Shown here: positions 23,471 through 31,889 of the stretch, piece after piece | Layout of the letters: each line of letters begins with the position of its first letter | Position numbering within the stretch: the first letter of the stretch is position 1 | DNA from: Akkermansiaceae bacterium UBA6138 | GTDB taxonomy: Bacteria > Verrucomicrobiota > Verrucomicrobiia > Verrucomicrobiales > DEV007 | DNA length: 35,140 bases | NCBI GenBank assembly: GCA_002422425.1 | Contig: DIVG01000073.1 | Location: forward strand, 141,142-176,281 | Reading direction: 5' to 3' | Program-made: the position numbers and the translations under genes | The notes under the pieces: model-generated | The model's input: only the letters and a program-made list of their open reading frames with translations | The model's database searches: none | Told to the model about the DNA's origin: nothing

Positions 23471-26434
23471 ATGAAACCGAGATCAAGTATTGGAGAATCG
23501 CGTGATTGTTGTATAAGTCTTCCCATCACTCCGACACTCCATCACTCCTCCCCTCCGCCCCTCACCCGCCACTTCGCCGGATGGGACAAGCCAGTCCTGA
23601 CGACGACGGTCGCTTTTCTCGCCCGCGGGTGGGACGGAAACGGCCCCCTCGATCTTTCCGACCGCCTCGTCATCGTCCCGACCCGCCATGCCGGTCGCCG
23701 CCTGCGGGAGGCTCTCGCCCAGCATGCCGCGACACGCGAGTCCGGCGTGCTTCCCCCGCTCGTCGTCACCCCCGATTTTCTTTACGCTCCGCTCCCTCCC
23801 GAACAGAATGCGCCGCCCGTTGCCTCGCCGTGGATGACTCAGCTCATCTGGACGGGCCTTCTCCTCGATCTGCCGACAGGGTCTTTTCGCCGGGTCTTTC
23901 CGATCGACCCGGTCGAGCGTCAACTAAAATGGGCGATCGACAACGCCCGCGAACTGCTGCGCGTCCGCCAAACGCTCCTGGAGAGCGATCTCGATTTCAG
24001 CGAAGCGGCCGCGATCCTCGGCAAACAACATATCGAACCCGGGCGCTGGAACGAACTGGCAGAAATAGAACGCCGCGCCCTCGCTCTCACTGGAAAGTGC
24101 GGTTTTATCGATGCTGCTTTCGCCTCGCGACGCGCCGCAGGCGAGGGAACTCACCTACCGGGCATTCGCCAGCTCGTCGTCGCTGCCGTGGCAGACCTGA
24201 ACCCTCTTGCCATTCGCGCGCTTTCCCGCCACGCCGCCTCTCTCCCCGTGACTATTCTCGTGCCTGCGCCTGCCTCCGAAGCGGCGCTTTTTGATCCCTT
24301 CGGGCGCCCTTCTCCCGGGGCATGGCTCACGCGGGAAATTCCCATCCCCTCCCCCGAACAATCCATTCACCAGTGCGCCAACCCGGCGGCTCAGGCGGAC
24401 CTCTGTCGCCGTTTCGTCGAGCCCTTTGCCAATCCCGCCGCCCTGGTTGCCATTGGCATTCCCGACCCCGAGGTCGCACCCGCCCTTGAGCAGCGTCTCA
24501 AAGAAGCCGGTCAAGGCAGCCATGATCCGGCGGGAAAGCCTCTTTCAAAAGAGGGCATTTATTACCTGCTCAAGCTCACTCATCAGCTCATCACGACAGA
24601 TCGCTACGACGCCTTTGCCCTGCTCCTGCGATGCCCCGGCTATCTCGATGCCGCACTCAAGTCTGTGCCGTCAGATCCCCCGCTCTCCGTCGGATGCCTT
24701 CTTCAACACTTCGACGAACTTCAGTCCGAGACCCTGCCCAACCGGCTCTCCGACGCCCTCACGAATGCCCGGAAGCGCGCCCACAAGCTCCCCGCTCTCC
24801 CCGACATTATCGGCTGGACGCAGGGCTGGACGGCCCGCTTTCGCCAAGAGGAATTCACCGCCGTGCTTGCCGAATACCTCGGCGCGATCTTTGAGAAAAA
24901 GCACTTTGCCCCGCACGATCCCGCCGAGGCGGTCTTCAGCGAGGTCGCCGCCGCGATTCAGTCCCTCGCCGCCGAAATCAGCTCGGCTGGAGCCGCTTTC
25001 ACCCGGGCACCCGCCGTCGGCGATCACTTCGAGCTTCTCCTCTGCACCCTTTCGGACCGCCGTGTCTATCCCGATGGAGCCCCCCGGGACATCGATCTCC
25101 ACGGCTGGCTCGAACTGCTCTGGGAGGACGCCCCGCACCTCATCGTCACGGGGATGAACGACCACGCCGTGCCCGAGGCCATCATCGGCCACGCCTTTCT
25201 TCCCGACTCGGCCCGGCGCACTCTCGGGATCCAGAATAATGACGATCGCTTCGCCCGCGACGCCTACCTTTTCACAACCCTTATCGAGACGCGGCGCGAG
25301 TCCGGCGGACGACTCGACCTGCTCTTCGGACGTCAGGGCACGAGCGGCGATCCGCTGCGCCCCTCGCGCCTCTTGTTCCAATGTCAGGATTCCGAACTGG
25401 CCGCGCGCACGCTCCATCTCTTTAGCGAGAAAGAACTCGAGCATCCGCCGCTACCGCGCTCGATCGCCTGGCGACTCAAGCCGCCTCCGCTCCCGCCCGA
25501 AAAAAGGATCGATCAGGGCATCAGCGTGACGGGATTCAAAGCCTACCTCACCTGTCCGTTCCGTTATTACCTCAAGTTCGGGCTCGGCATGGAAAAGGTC
25601 GAGGCGGGCAAAGGCGAACTCGATTCCCGCGACTTCGGCAATCTCGTCCACGAAACCATTGAGGCACTCGGCCACGACGAGGTGATGCGCCGCTCGACCG
25701 ACGCGAGGGAAATCACTGAATTCTTTTACGCCGGGATCGATCGCTGGCTCGAGGGCCACTTCGGATCGCGCCTCACCACGCCTCTCGTGATTCAGCGCGA
25801 GGCGGCCCGCCAGCGCCTTGCCCACTGGGCGCGGATCGAGGCATCGGAACGGGCCCTCGGCTGGGAGATCATGGAAGTCGAGACGCCTTTCGGCAAAAAC
25901 GAGCGGGTCTTCGAGATCGACGGCATGCCCGTGACCGGACGCATCGACCGCATCGACCGCCACCCGCAGCACGGTCTCCGCGTCTTCGACTTTAAAACCA
26001 TTTCTCCGATGGAAGACGGGCGTCTCAAGACAGTCGATCGCTATCATCGCGTCAACGTGAAGCGCACCGAAGATCCCGCCTCATTTCCCGATTGGGCGCT
26101 TTGTCAGGATGACAAAGGCAAGGCTGTCCACTGGGTCGATCTCCAGATCCCGCTTTACTGTCTCGCCATGGCCGAACGCTTCCCCGGTGAAACAATCTCG
26201 GCCGGCTATGCCACTCTCGGCAAAACCGAAGCTGAGGTCCGTATTGATCTCTGGAGCAGCCTCGACGAGGCCACGATCGCCTCGGCCCGCACCTGCGCGC
26301 AGGGCGTCATCGCCGCGATCCGTGACTCCGTCTTCTGGCCACCCAACGAGCAAATGCCCGACTGGGACGACATCCGCAAACTGCTCTCTCCCACGGCGGA
26401 GGAAGCGGTCGAGGCGTCGGGGCTGAAACATTGA
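23471..26434 (+). CDS. AddB-like PD-(D/E)XK nuclease (helicase-exonuclease subunit)
   Basis: From the ATG at 23471, 987 residues. The N-terminal half resembles the inactivated UvrD-type helicase domains of AddB ('RLVIVPTRHAGRRLREAL'; no P-loop). The C-terminal nuclease begins ~688 with 'KAYLTCPFRYYLKFGLGM' and 'DFGNLVHETIEALG', followed by the catalytic 'GRIDRID' and 'DFKTIS' (~839) and 'WVDLQIPLYCLAMAE'. AddB works with AddA to resect double-strand breaks for RecA. Three of the four Fe-S cysteines of Bacillus AddB (the C-terminal CxxC...C) are missing; only the Cys of 'TCPF' remains. The start is uncertain: a TTG at 23441 is also in frame, and an 8-bp tandem repeat (23525-23556) lies inside the N-terminal codons. 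addA follows after 314 nt. Confidence 0.8.
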   Translation: MKPRSSIGESRDCCISLPITPTLHHSSPPPLTRHFAGWDKPVLTTTVAFLARGWDGNGPLDLSDRLVIVPTRHAGRRLREALAQHAATRESGVLPPLVVTPDFLYAPLPPEQNAPPVASPWMTQLIWTGLLLDLPTGSFRRVFPIDPVERQLKWAIDNARELLRVRQTLLESDLDFSEAAAILGKQHIEPGRWNELAEIERRALALTGKCGFIDAAFASRRAAGEGTHLPGIRQLVVAAVADLNPLAIRALSRHAASLPVTILVPAPASEAALFDPFGRPSPGAWLTREIPIPSPEQSIHQCANPAAQADLCRRFVEPFANPAALVAIGIPDPEVAPALEQRLKEAGQGSHDPAGKPLSKEGIYYLLKLTHQLITTDRYDAFALLLRCPGYLDAALKSVPSDPPLSVGCLLQHFDELQSETLPNRLSDALTNARKRAHKLPALPDIIGWTQGWTARFRQEEFTAVLAEYLGAIFEKKHFAPHDPAEAVFSEVAAAIQSLAAEISSAGAAFTRAPAVGDHFELLLCTLSDRRVYPDGAPRDIDLHGWLELLWEDAPHLIVTGMNDHAVPEAIIGHAFLPDSARRTLGIQNNDDRFARDAYLFTTLIETRRESGGRLDLLFGRQGTSGDPLRPSRLLFQCQDSELAARTLHLFSEKELEHPPLPRSIAWRLKPPPLPPEKRIDQGISVTGFKAYLTCPFRYYLKFGLGMEKVEAGKGELDSRDFGNLVHETIEALGHDEVMRRSTDAREITEFFYAGIDRWLEGHFGSRLTTPLVIQREAARQRLAHWARIEASERALGWEIMEVETPFGKNERVFEIDGMPVTGRIDRIDRHPQHGLRVFDFKTISPMEDGRLKTVDRYHRVNVKRTEDPASFPDWALCQDDKGKAVHWVDLQIPLYCLAMAERFPGETISAGYATLGKTEAEVRIDLWSSLDEATIASARTCAQGVIAAIRDSVFWPPNEQMPDWDDIRKLLSPTAEEAVEASGLKH
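23525..23556 (+). repeat. Octanucleotide tandem repeat in the 5' end of the AddB-like gene
   Basis: Four adjacent 8-nt units: ATCACTCC, GACACTCC, ATCACTCC and TCCCCTCC. Units 1 and 3 are identical and the others differ at one to three positions. The repeat is translated as Pro/Thr/His/Ser-rich residues if the ATG at 23471 is used. No ATG, GTG or TTG occurs in frame between the repeat and the conserved part of the protein. Confidence 0.7.
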
Positions 26435-26466
26435 CATCTGATGCACTTTAATTTAACACCAGATGC

Positions 26467-26614
26467 ATGAGGACGACACTCGATCTCGAAGAACCGGTTT
26501 TGGAGGGTCTCAAATCTCTGCAAAAGAAGGAAAGCTTCCCCTTGGTAAAATCGCCTCAAGACTGCTGGCCGATGCGCTATCACGGGAAACAGCCGGAGAA
26601 TCGGCCCCTGCTTT
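26467..26614 (+). pseudogene. VapB-type antitoxin, frameshifted
   Basis: From ATG 26467 the first 22 residues ('MRTTLDLEEPVLEGLKSLQ' onward) are a classic ribbon-helix-helix VapB start. After the short C-run at 26538-26541 the family pattern continues in another frame: 'LGKIASRLLADALSRETA'. Adding one C to the run would restore one frame across both parts, so a 1-nt loss (or a sequencing error) broke the gene. The expected role of an intact copy is DNA binding at its own promoter and neutralising a PIN-domain RNase. Normal length would be about 70-85 residues; the fusion to the toxin remnant suggests that the C-terminal part is also lost. Confidence 0.7.
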
Positions 26615-26740
26615 GCTCAGCCCGATGCCCATCTCGCGACTATCCTGCGACAACATGGAAGGCGGCGCCTCTGCACGGCGGACATGGATTTCCGGAAGTT
26701 TGACTTTCTCGAAGTGATCAACCCTCTCCACCCGAAATAG
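26615..26740 (+). pseudogene. VapC-type PIN-domain toxin, C-terminal remnant
   Basis: A third frame ending at TAG 26738-26740 reads 'QPDAHLATILRQHG' then 'LCTADMDFRKFDFLEVINPL'. These are the last two conserved blocks of VapC PIN RNases: the D-A-H-L-A helix and the T-x-D-x-D-F active-site strand followed by the F-x-x-L-x-x-x-N-P-L ending. The first roughly 100 residues, with the N-terminal catalytic Asp, are absent, so no active toxin can be made. It abuts the broken antitoxin with no spacer, which points to an internal deletion. Confidence 0.7.
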
Positions 26741-26748
26741 ACCGCGCC

Positions 26749-29700
26749 ATGCCCTTGACCGGAAACATCCCCAACGAAATGATCCTCGCCTCGGCCGGAT
26801 CAGGGAAGACGTGGCAACTGACGAATCGCTACATCGCCCTGATGGGCCTGCAGCTCAAGAGCGGGCTGCCCGTCGCGCCCGAACGCATCATTGCCGTCAC
26901 CTTCACGCGCAAGGCCGCGGGAGAATTTTTTGACTCCATCCTCGTGAAACTCGCCAAGGCCGCAGCGAATCCGAAAGACGCCGCCGCCCTCGCTGCGGAC
27001 CCGCGCGATCCCCTTTCGGCAGCACTGGCGACCCTGACGCCGCAGGATTTCGAAGCGCTCCTGCGAGTCTTCATCTCGCGTATGCCGCGGCTCTTTCTCG
27101 GCACGCTCGACAGCTTTTTCTCAAACATTCTTCGCGCCTTCCCCGCCGAATTCGGTCTCACGAGCGACTTTGAGGTGATGGACGAATACCAGACCGCCGT
27201 CGCCCAGGCTCGCGTCTACCAGTCGGTTTTCGAGCGTCAGCTCGGTGCCGGAGGAAAAGAAGATCCCGCGCAGAAGGCCTTTCTCGAAGCCTTCCGTCTC
27301 GCCACTTTCGGCAAAAACGAGGTCAAAGTCGCCGACCTGCTCAACAAATTCATCGAGGACCTCCACGATCTCTATCTCAGCGCTCCCGGGGAAACTCTCT
27401 GGGGCAATCCGAACGCGATCTGGGAAGACGGCGGCAAAGACTGGTTCATCAGCGACGTCGATGTCGAAGAGGAGTTCACCCGTCTTTTCCGCGCCCTCGA
27501 GGGACTCGAAAAAGTGGAGTGGAAATATTGGGAAGAGTTCCGCGAAGAGCTGCCGTTGCATCGTCCCGGCAACCCGATCAAGGGACGGATCAAGTACATG
27601 ATGGAACGGCTCCTCCCCGGCTGGAGCGAGATCTGCGGAGGCTTTTTCTCCCTGAAACTGAACCGCACCGTCCACGACCTCGACCGGGCCTGTTGTGATC
27701 CGCTGCGGCGCATCCTCCCGCATTTTGTCGGGGGCGAAATCCTCGTCAAACTCAGGCGCACCCGGGGCATATGGGAGCTGCTCAGTCAGTACGAGTCGAC
27801 CTATTCCGACCAGGTGCGCCGCCAGGGCCAGCTCACTTTTCAGGATCTCCAGTTACTGCTCTCGGGCCACGACTACGGCGATCGGAAAAGCTCGCCCATC
27901 CTCACCCAGATCCCCGGCGACGAGGATAGACTCCAGATCGACTACCGTCTCGACGCTGGCTACGACCACTGGCTCCTCGACGAGTTTCAGGACACGAACA
28001 TCCTCCAGTGGCGCGTCATTTCCAACCTGATCGACGAAGTGGTGCAGGACAACTCGGGGACGCGCTCCCTCTTTCAGGTCGGTGACATCAAGCAGGCCAT
28101 CTATGCCTGGCGCGGCGGCGACACGAGGCTCTTCAACGACATCGCAAAAAAGTACAACGCCCGCGAAACGCGCGTCCATCCTCGCCACCTCGACGTCTCG
28201 TGGCGATCCGGCATCGATGTGATCGATCCGGTCAATCGCGTCTTCGGCTGCCCCGCCACTCTTGCCGAGCTCGGCCTGCCTGCGGCCACGATCGCCCAGT
28301 GGCAGTGGCACAATCACGAAGTCGCGCCGACTCGGGAAAAAGTCGAAGGGTGCACGATGTTGTTGAGCCCGGTCCCGCCCGCCGGGGAAAAGCTCACCAA
28401 AGAGGACACTTACGCCCTCGTCGTCGGCATCCTCGAAGAGATCAATCCCGTCGAACGCGGCATCAAGTGCGCCATCCTCGTGCAATCGAACAAGCAGGGC
28501 GCGACTCTGATCGACTACATCCGCGCCCACTGTCGCATCCCCGTCGTGAGCGAGTCAGACATCCTCATCGCGTCCGACAATCCGCTCAACCGCGCTCTCA
28601 TGAGCGTCTTCCAATGTGCCGCCCATCCCGGCGACACCTTCGCCTGGGAACATCTTCGCATGACACCCTACGGCGCTGTCATCGCGCGCGACGGACTGCG
28701 TGTCGAAGCTTTTTCCCGCCGCGTCCTTTCCCAACTTTTCGAGGCTGATTTTGAAACGGTGACGCGACACTACATTGACCTTTTCGAGACCGAACTGGGC
28801 AATCCCCTCGACCCTTTCACCCGCAGCCGCGCCGAAGAGTTCGCTCTCGCCGCACGCCTCTTTGATGAAAAAGGCAGCCGCGACATCGACGATTTTCTCG
28901 CCTACATCAGCCGCTACAAAACCCGAGAGCCCATCGCCGGCAGCGCCGTCCAGGTCATGACCGTGCACAAGTCGAAAGGACTCACCTTTGACGCCGTCAT
29001 CCTGCCCGAGCTCGACGGTAACTCGCTCACCACAGCACGCCGCAGTATCGGTGCGAAGGAGAACGAAAATCGCGAAGCCTGCTGGATTCTCGACCTGCCC
29101 GCAAAGGAAATCGTCAAGGCCGATCCGGTCCTCGGCGCCTATGCCGATGAGTGCGAGTCCGCTGCGGCCTATGAATCGCTCTGCAAATTTTACGTCGCGA
29201 TGACCCGGGCGAGCCACGCGAACTACCTCATCGCCGATCCCCTCGGGAAAAGCTCGACCGTAACAAATTTCGTCAAACTCCTCGAGCTCAGCCTCGAGGA
29301 GGAACCGCAGGAAACCGAATTCCACCACGTCCCCGCCATCGTCCGATTCCAGAGCCGCACCCCGAGGACGAACCGCCGCTGGTACGAACAGTCCCAACCC
29401 AACTTAACCCACGCTTCGGCCGACACGGCCGCTTCAGGTCAGGTCGATCCCGCACGCGCCAGGCTCAGATTGCGACGCCGCACCCCCAGCGACTCCGAGC
29501 CTCTCACGAAAAGTGCTGCCCAGATTTTCAATCCGACCAACGGCGAGGCGTGCGATTTTGGCACGCGGGTCCACACAATTTTCGAAGAGATCGAGTGGGC
29601 CGACGAGAGCACTCTTGCCGACCTGCAGACCAAATGGGAAGACCGGGGTGCCGGAGCCGCCTCCGTCGTCAACGACGCCCTCGACCAGGTCATGGGCAGC

Positions 29701-30045
29701 CTCGCGAATGATGAGATCCGCGCTGTCTTTTCCCGGCCCGCCGCTAACGCCTTGGTCTGGCGCGAGAAAAAATTCGAAGTTCTTCTCAAGGGAGAGTGGC
29801 TTTCGGGAATCTTTGACCGGGTCGTGATCGAGCAGGACGCCGTCGGAAAGGCATCGCAGGCGACGATCATCGACTTCAAAACAAACCGCGTCTCGACGGC
29901 TGTCGAGATTGCCGGATCCGTTGAAAATTACCGGCATCAGCTCGAAATCTACCGGGAGGTTCTCCAACGCCTCACGGGACTGACCCGCGAAAAGATCAGG
30001 TGCGGCCTCCTCTACACACGTTGCCGCTCGATCCAATGGCTCTAG
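26749..30045 (+). CDS. addA: AddA-like UvrD helicase with RecB-type nuclease domain
   Basis: A 1098-residue superfamily 1A helicase-nuclease. Helicase motifs in order: Walker A 'ASAGSGKT' (14-21), Ia 'TFTRKAAGEF' (~51-60), Q/DNA motif 'GTLDSFFSNILRAFP', Walker B 'LLDEFQDTN' (~407-415), III 'VGDIKQAIYAWRGGD' (~443-457), V 'MTVHKSKGLTFD' (~736-747) and VI 'YVAMTRASH' (~814-822). The C-terminal nuclease has 'GTRVHTIFEE' (~937), 'IIDFKTNR' (~1039-1046) and 'YRHQLEIY'. It is the motor and one nuclease of the AddAB double-strand-break resection complex, and pairs with the AddB-like gene upstream. No RecC-like gene is seen. The symbol is by domain layout, as AddA and RecB share these features. Confidence 0.88.
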   Translation: MPLTGNIPNEMILASAGSGKTWQLTNRYIALMGLQLKSGLPVAPERIIAVTFTRKAAGEFFDSILVKLAKAAANPKDAAALAADPRDPLSAALATLTPQDFEALLRVFISRMPRLFLGTLDSFFSNILRAFPAEFGLTSDFEVMDEYQTAVAQARVYQSVFERQLGAGGKEDPAQKAFLEAFRLATFGKNEVKVADLLNKFIEDLHDLYLSAPGETLWGNPNAIWEDGGKDWFISDVDVEEEFTRLFRALEGLEKVEWKYWEEFREELPLHRPGNPIKGRIKYMMERLLPGWSEICGGFFSLKLNRTVHDLDRACCDPLRRILPHFVGGEILVKLRRTRGIWELLSQYESTYSDQVRRQGQLTFQDLQLLLSGHDYGDRKSSPILTQIPGDEDRLQIDYRLDAGYDHWLLDEFQDTNILQWRVISNLIDEVVQDNSGTRSLFQVGDIKQAIYAWRGGDTRLFNDIAKKYNARETRVHPRHLDVSWRSGIDVIDPVNRVFGCPATLAELGLPAATIAQWQWHNHEVAPTREKVEGCTMLLSPVPPAGEKLTKEDTYALVVGILEEINPVERGIKCAILVQSNKQGATLIDYIRAHCRIPVVSESDILIASDNPLNRALMSVFQCAAHPGDTFAWEHLRMTPYGAVIARDGLRVEAFSRRVLSQLFEADFETVTRHYIDLFETELGNPLDPFTRSRAEEFALAARLFDEKGSRDIDDFLAYISRYKTREPIAGSAVQVMTVHKSKGLTFDAVILPELDGNSLTTARRSIGAKENENREACWILDLPAKEIVKADPVLGAYADECESAAAYESLCKFYVAMTRASHANYLIADPLGKSSTVTNFVKLLELSLEEEPQETEFHHVPAIVRFQSRTPRTNRRWYEQSQPNLTHASADTAASGQVDPARARLRLRRRTPSDSEPLTKSAAQIFNPTNGEACDFGTRVHTIFEEIEWADESTLADLQTKWEDRGAGAASVVNDALDQVMGSLANDEIRAVFSRPAANALVWREKKFEVLLKGEWLSGIFDRVVIEQDAVGKASQATIIDFKTNRVSTAVEIAGSVENYRHQLEIYREVLQRLTGLTREKIRCGLLYTRCRSIQWL

Positions 30046-30110
30046 CCACTCCTGACATTCCGACAACGCCATCTCCGCCACGTCCGCAGAGAGGTCGGCA
30101 CCGGGCTGTT

Positions 30111-30416
30111 TTAAGGGGAGGGAATCAAGGCGGCAACGCGGTGACACCAGCTCGCAAAGATCTCGTCCGTTAGCCCGTGAGCCTCGTCGATATCGACATG
30201 CTCAGTGACGATTTCCGGGGCCGGGAGCCAATCCGCGGTCGCCTTTTCGCCGAGGTGATCATGCCGCATCGCCCGCAAAAAAGCGCAAAGATTCACCGTC
30301 AGGCCATTGGCTGAGCGGTCATGGCTCGCGGTAGCCTCGGCACAGACTTCAAAAGGTTCCCCCACGACGTCGAGGTGACCAACAACTCTGGTGGTGTCGA
30401 GTAACGAGTGAATCAT
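30111..30416 (-). CDS. Small hypothetical protein
   Basis: A 101-residue frame from ATG 30416 (a GTG at 30431 adds five residues). The protein has mixed polar composition, no signal peptide, no membrane segment, two His-rich patches ('RHDHLGEK', 'ASHDRSANG') and no motif I can name. 'DTTRVVGHLDVVGEPFEVCAEATA' style text (broken here by variable residues in any family) looks like real protein rather than a shadow, and there is no competing longer gene on the other strand. It converges on addA with 65 nt between stops and is downstream of the DUF1080 gene by about 70 nt on the same strand. Confidence 0.5.
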   Translation of the reverse strand: MIHSLLDTTRVVGHLDVVGEPFEVCAEATASHDRSANGLTVNLCAFLRAMRHDHLGEKATADWLPAPEIVTEHVDIDEAHGLTDEIFASWCHRVAALIPSP

Positions 30417-30484
30417 TCCCCAGCCTAACACACCGGAATCCCGGATCGGTGATTAATCTTTGCCCTTTTTGACCGAAAAAATCC

Positions 30485-31762
30485 TCAGTCTTTCCGAATC
30501 GCGACGTTTCGGAAGGAAACCGGATCATTGTGACCGGCGAAGCCGAAATACCCGCTGGTAAGATTTTTCCCGGGATGCGCCTTGTCCGCAAGGGTCGCCG
30601 CGACGGTGGCGAGGTCTGTATCGAGGATAACGGATCCGTTTAACTCGACTCTGATGGTCGAGCCTTTCACAGTCACCTCCTGGTAATTCCATTCCCCGAC
30701 GGGACGCAGGTAGCCGCGATGCGCCGCCGCCATCCCGTAGGCGCTGCCGTGATACTGACGCGAATCGAGCTTCGCGTATTTCTCCGCCTCGTTGTCGAGG
30801 ATCTGGAGCTCAGTCATGCCGGTGTAGGCCGGATCGCCCTCGCCGGGATAACGAATCGCGAGACCGTTGTTCCCGCCTGCAGGGAGAAGGAACTCGAAAC
30901 GCACCGTGAAGTCTCCGTATTCCTCCGTGGTGCGGAGGACGCCGCCTTTCCCGGCCTTACAACGGATCGCGCCATCGACGACCTCGTAATTCTCGAGCGC
31001 TCCGGCCCAGCCAGTGAGGTCGGTGCCGTTGAAAAGGGAGGTGAAACCGGCCGTCGCGTCGTCGCCGCGAAGGCTCTTGTTGGCTTCTTCCGCCGCCACC
31101 TCGCGCAGCTTGATATGGCGCCAGCGAATCTCGCCGCCGTGGGTCTGGAGATGAATCGGACCGGTCGCGGGGAGCGGCTTGGCGCGGTCCCAGAAATTCT
31201 CCATGATCGCATTTTCGACGACAGCCTGATCATTAAGCCACACCCAGGTGCGGGCCCCGAGCTGACGGATTTTGAACGTGTTCCACTCGCCGAGAGGTTT
31301 GTCCGCTTTGACAAGGGGATCTTTGCCCGCCGCGCCGGCACTGTTGTTCCAAAGGCCGCCCGAGCCTTTGTCCGCCCCGTGTTTGATGGAGGGCTCGTGG
31401 TCCACGTCCCAGATCTGCACCTGGGGAGTGCCGCGCAGATAAATGCCGCTGTCGGCGGTCGGCACGGTCTTGTAATCGAGCGTGAACTCGATATCGCCGT
31501 AGTCCTTGTCCGTCGTCGCATAGGGACCGTGGCCGTCGTTGACGAGTTCGCCGTTCTCGACGGACCAGTGTTTGGTGAATTCCACCTGCTGATCGGCGAG
31601 GGACTTTTCGTGCTCTTCGGGCGTGGTCGCCTTGACCGTGGTATGCGGATTGTTGCCGTGCCAGCCGGTGAGGTCTTTGCCGTTAAAGAGCGGGACGGGT
31701 TCGGCCTGCGCCGTGAGCGCGAGAGCCGCCGAAGCGATCAGCAGAATGGGAGTCTTGTTCAT
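30485..31762 (-). CDS. Secreted double DUF1080 (3-keto-disaccharide hydrolase-like) protein
   Basis: From the ATG at 31762, 425 residues. A clear signal peptide ('MNKTPILLIASAALALTAQA') precedes two DUF1080/LamG-like jelly-roll domains, ~20-220 and ~235-425. Each opens with the family marker: 'PLFNGKDLTGWHG' and 'SLFNGTDLTGWAG'. Each also carries the later 'DSGIYLRG' or 'NNGLAIRYPG' strand and a late 'G-x-I-x-L-Q' or 'G-Y-F-G-F' strand. Members of PF06439 bind glycans, and some cleave 3-keto-glycosides. It is likely periplasmic or exported. It lies 127 nt downstream of a Gfo/Idh/MocA oxidoreductase on the same strand, a pairing that fits 3-keto sugar metabolism. A TTG at 31777 is the only longer start and is unlikely. 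Confidence 0.88.
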   Translation of the reverse strand: MNKTPILLIASAALALTAQAEPVPLFNGKDLTGWHGNNPHTTVKATTPEEHEKSLADQQVEFTKHWSVENGELVNDGHGPYATTDKDYGDIEFTLDYKTVPTADSGIYLRGTPQVQIWDVDHEPSIKHGADKGSGGLWNNSAGAAGKDPLVKADKPLGEWNTFKIRQLGARTWVWLNDQAVVENAIMENFWDRAKPLPATGPIHLQTHGGEIRWRHIKLREVAAEEANKSLRGDDATAGFTSLFNGTDLTGWAGALENYEVVDGAIRCKAGKGGVLRTTEEYGDFTVRFEFLLPAGGNNGLAIRYPGEGDPAYTGMTELQILDNEAEKYAKLDSRQYHGSAYGMAAAHRGYLRPVGEWNYQEVTVKGSTIRVELNGSVILDTDLATVAATLADKAHPGKNLTSGYFGFAGHNDPVSFRNVAIRKD

Positions 31763-31853
31763 GCGAAAGAGAAACAATGGGGAGAAGAAAAGAGCAACGC
31801 TCGAGTTCGGCGGATGTGCGGGATTGCCGTGGTGCGGGCCGGGTATCGGTTAG

Positions 31854-31872
31854 CTCGACTAACAGAGTCGAG
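31854..31872. terminator. Short hairpin between the oxidoreductase and DUF1080 genes
   Basis: A perfect 7-bp stem CTCGACT/AGTCGAG with a 5-nt loop, 18 nt after the oxidoreductase stop (minus strand). There is no T-run after it, so it is either a weak terminator or an mRNA processing/stability element. Confidence 0.35.
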
Positions 31873-31889
31873 TCACCTCTTTCGGCGCT

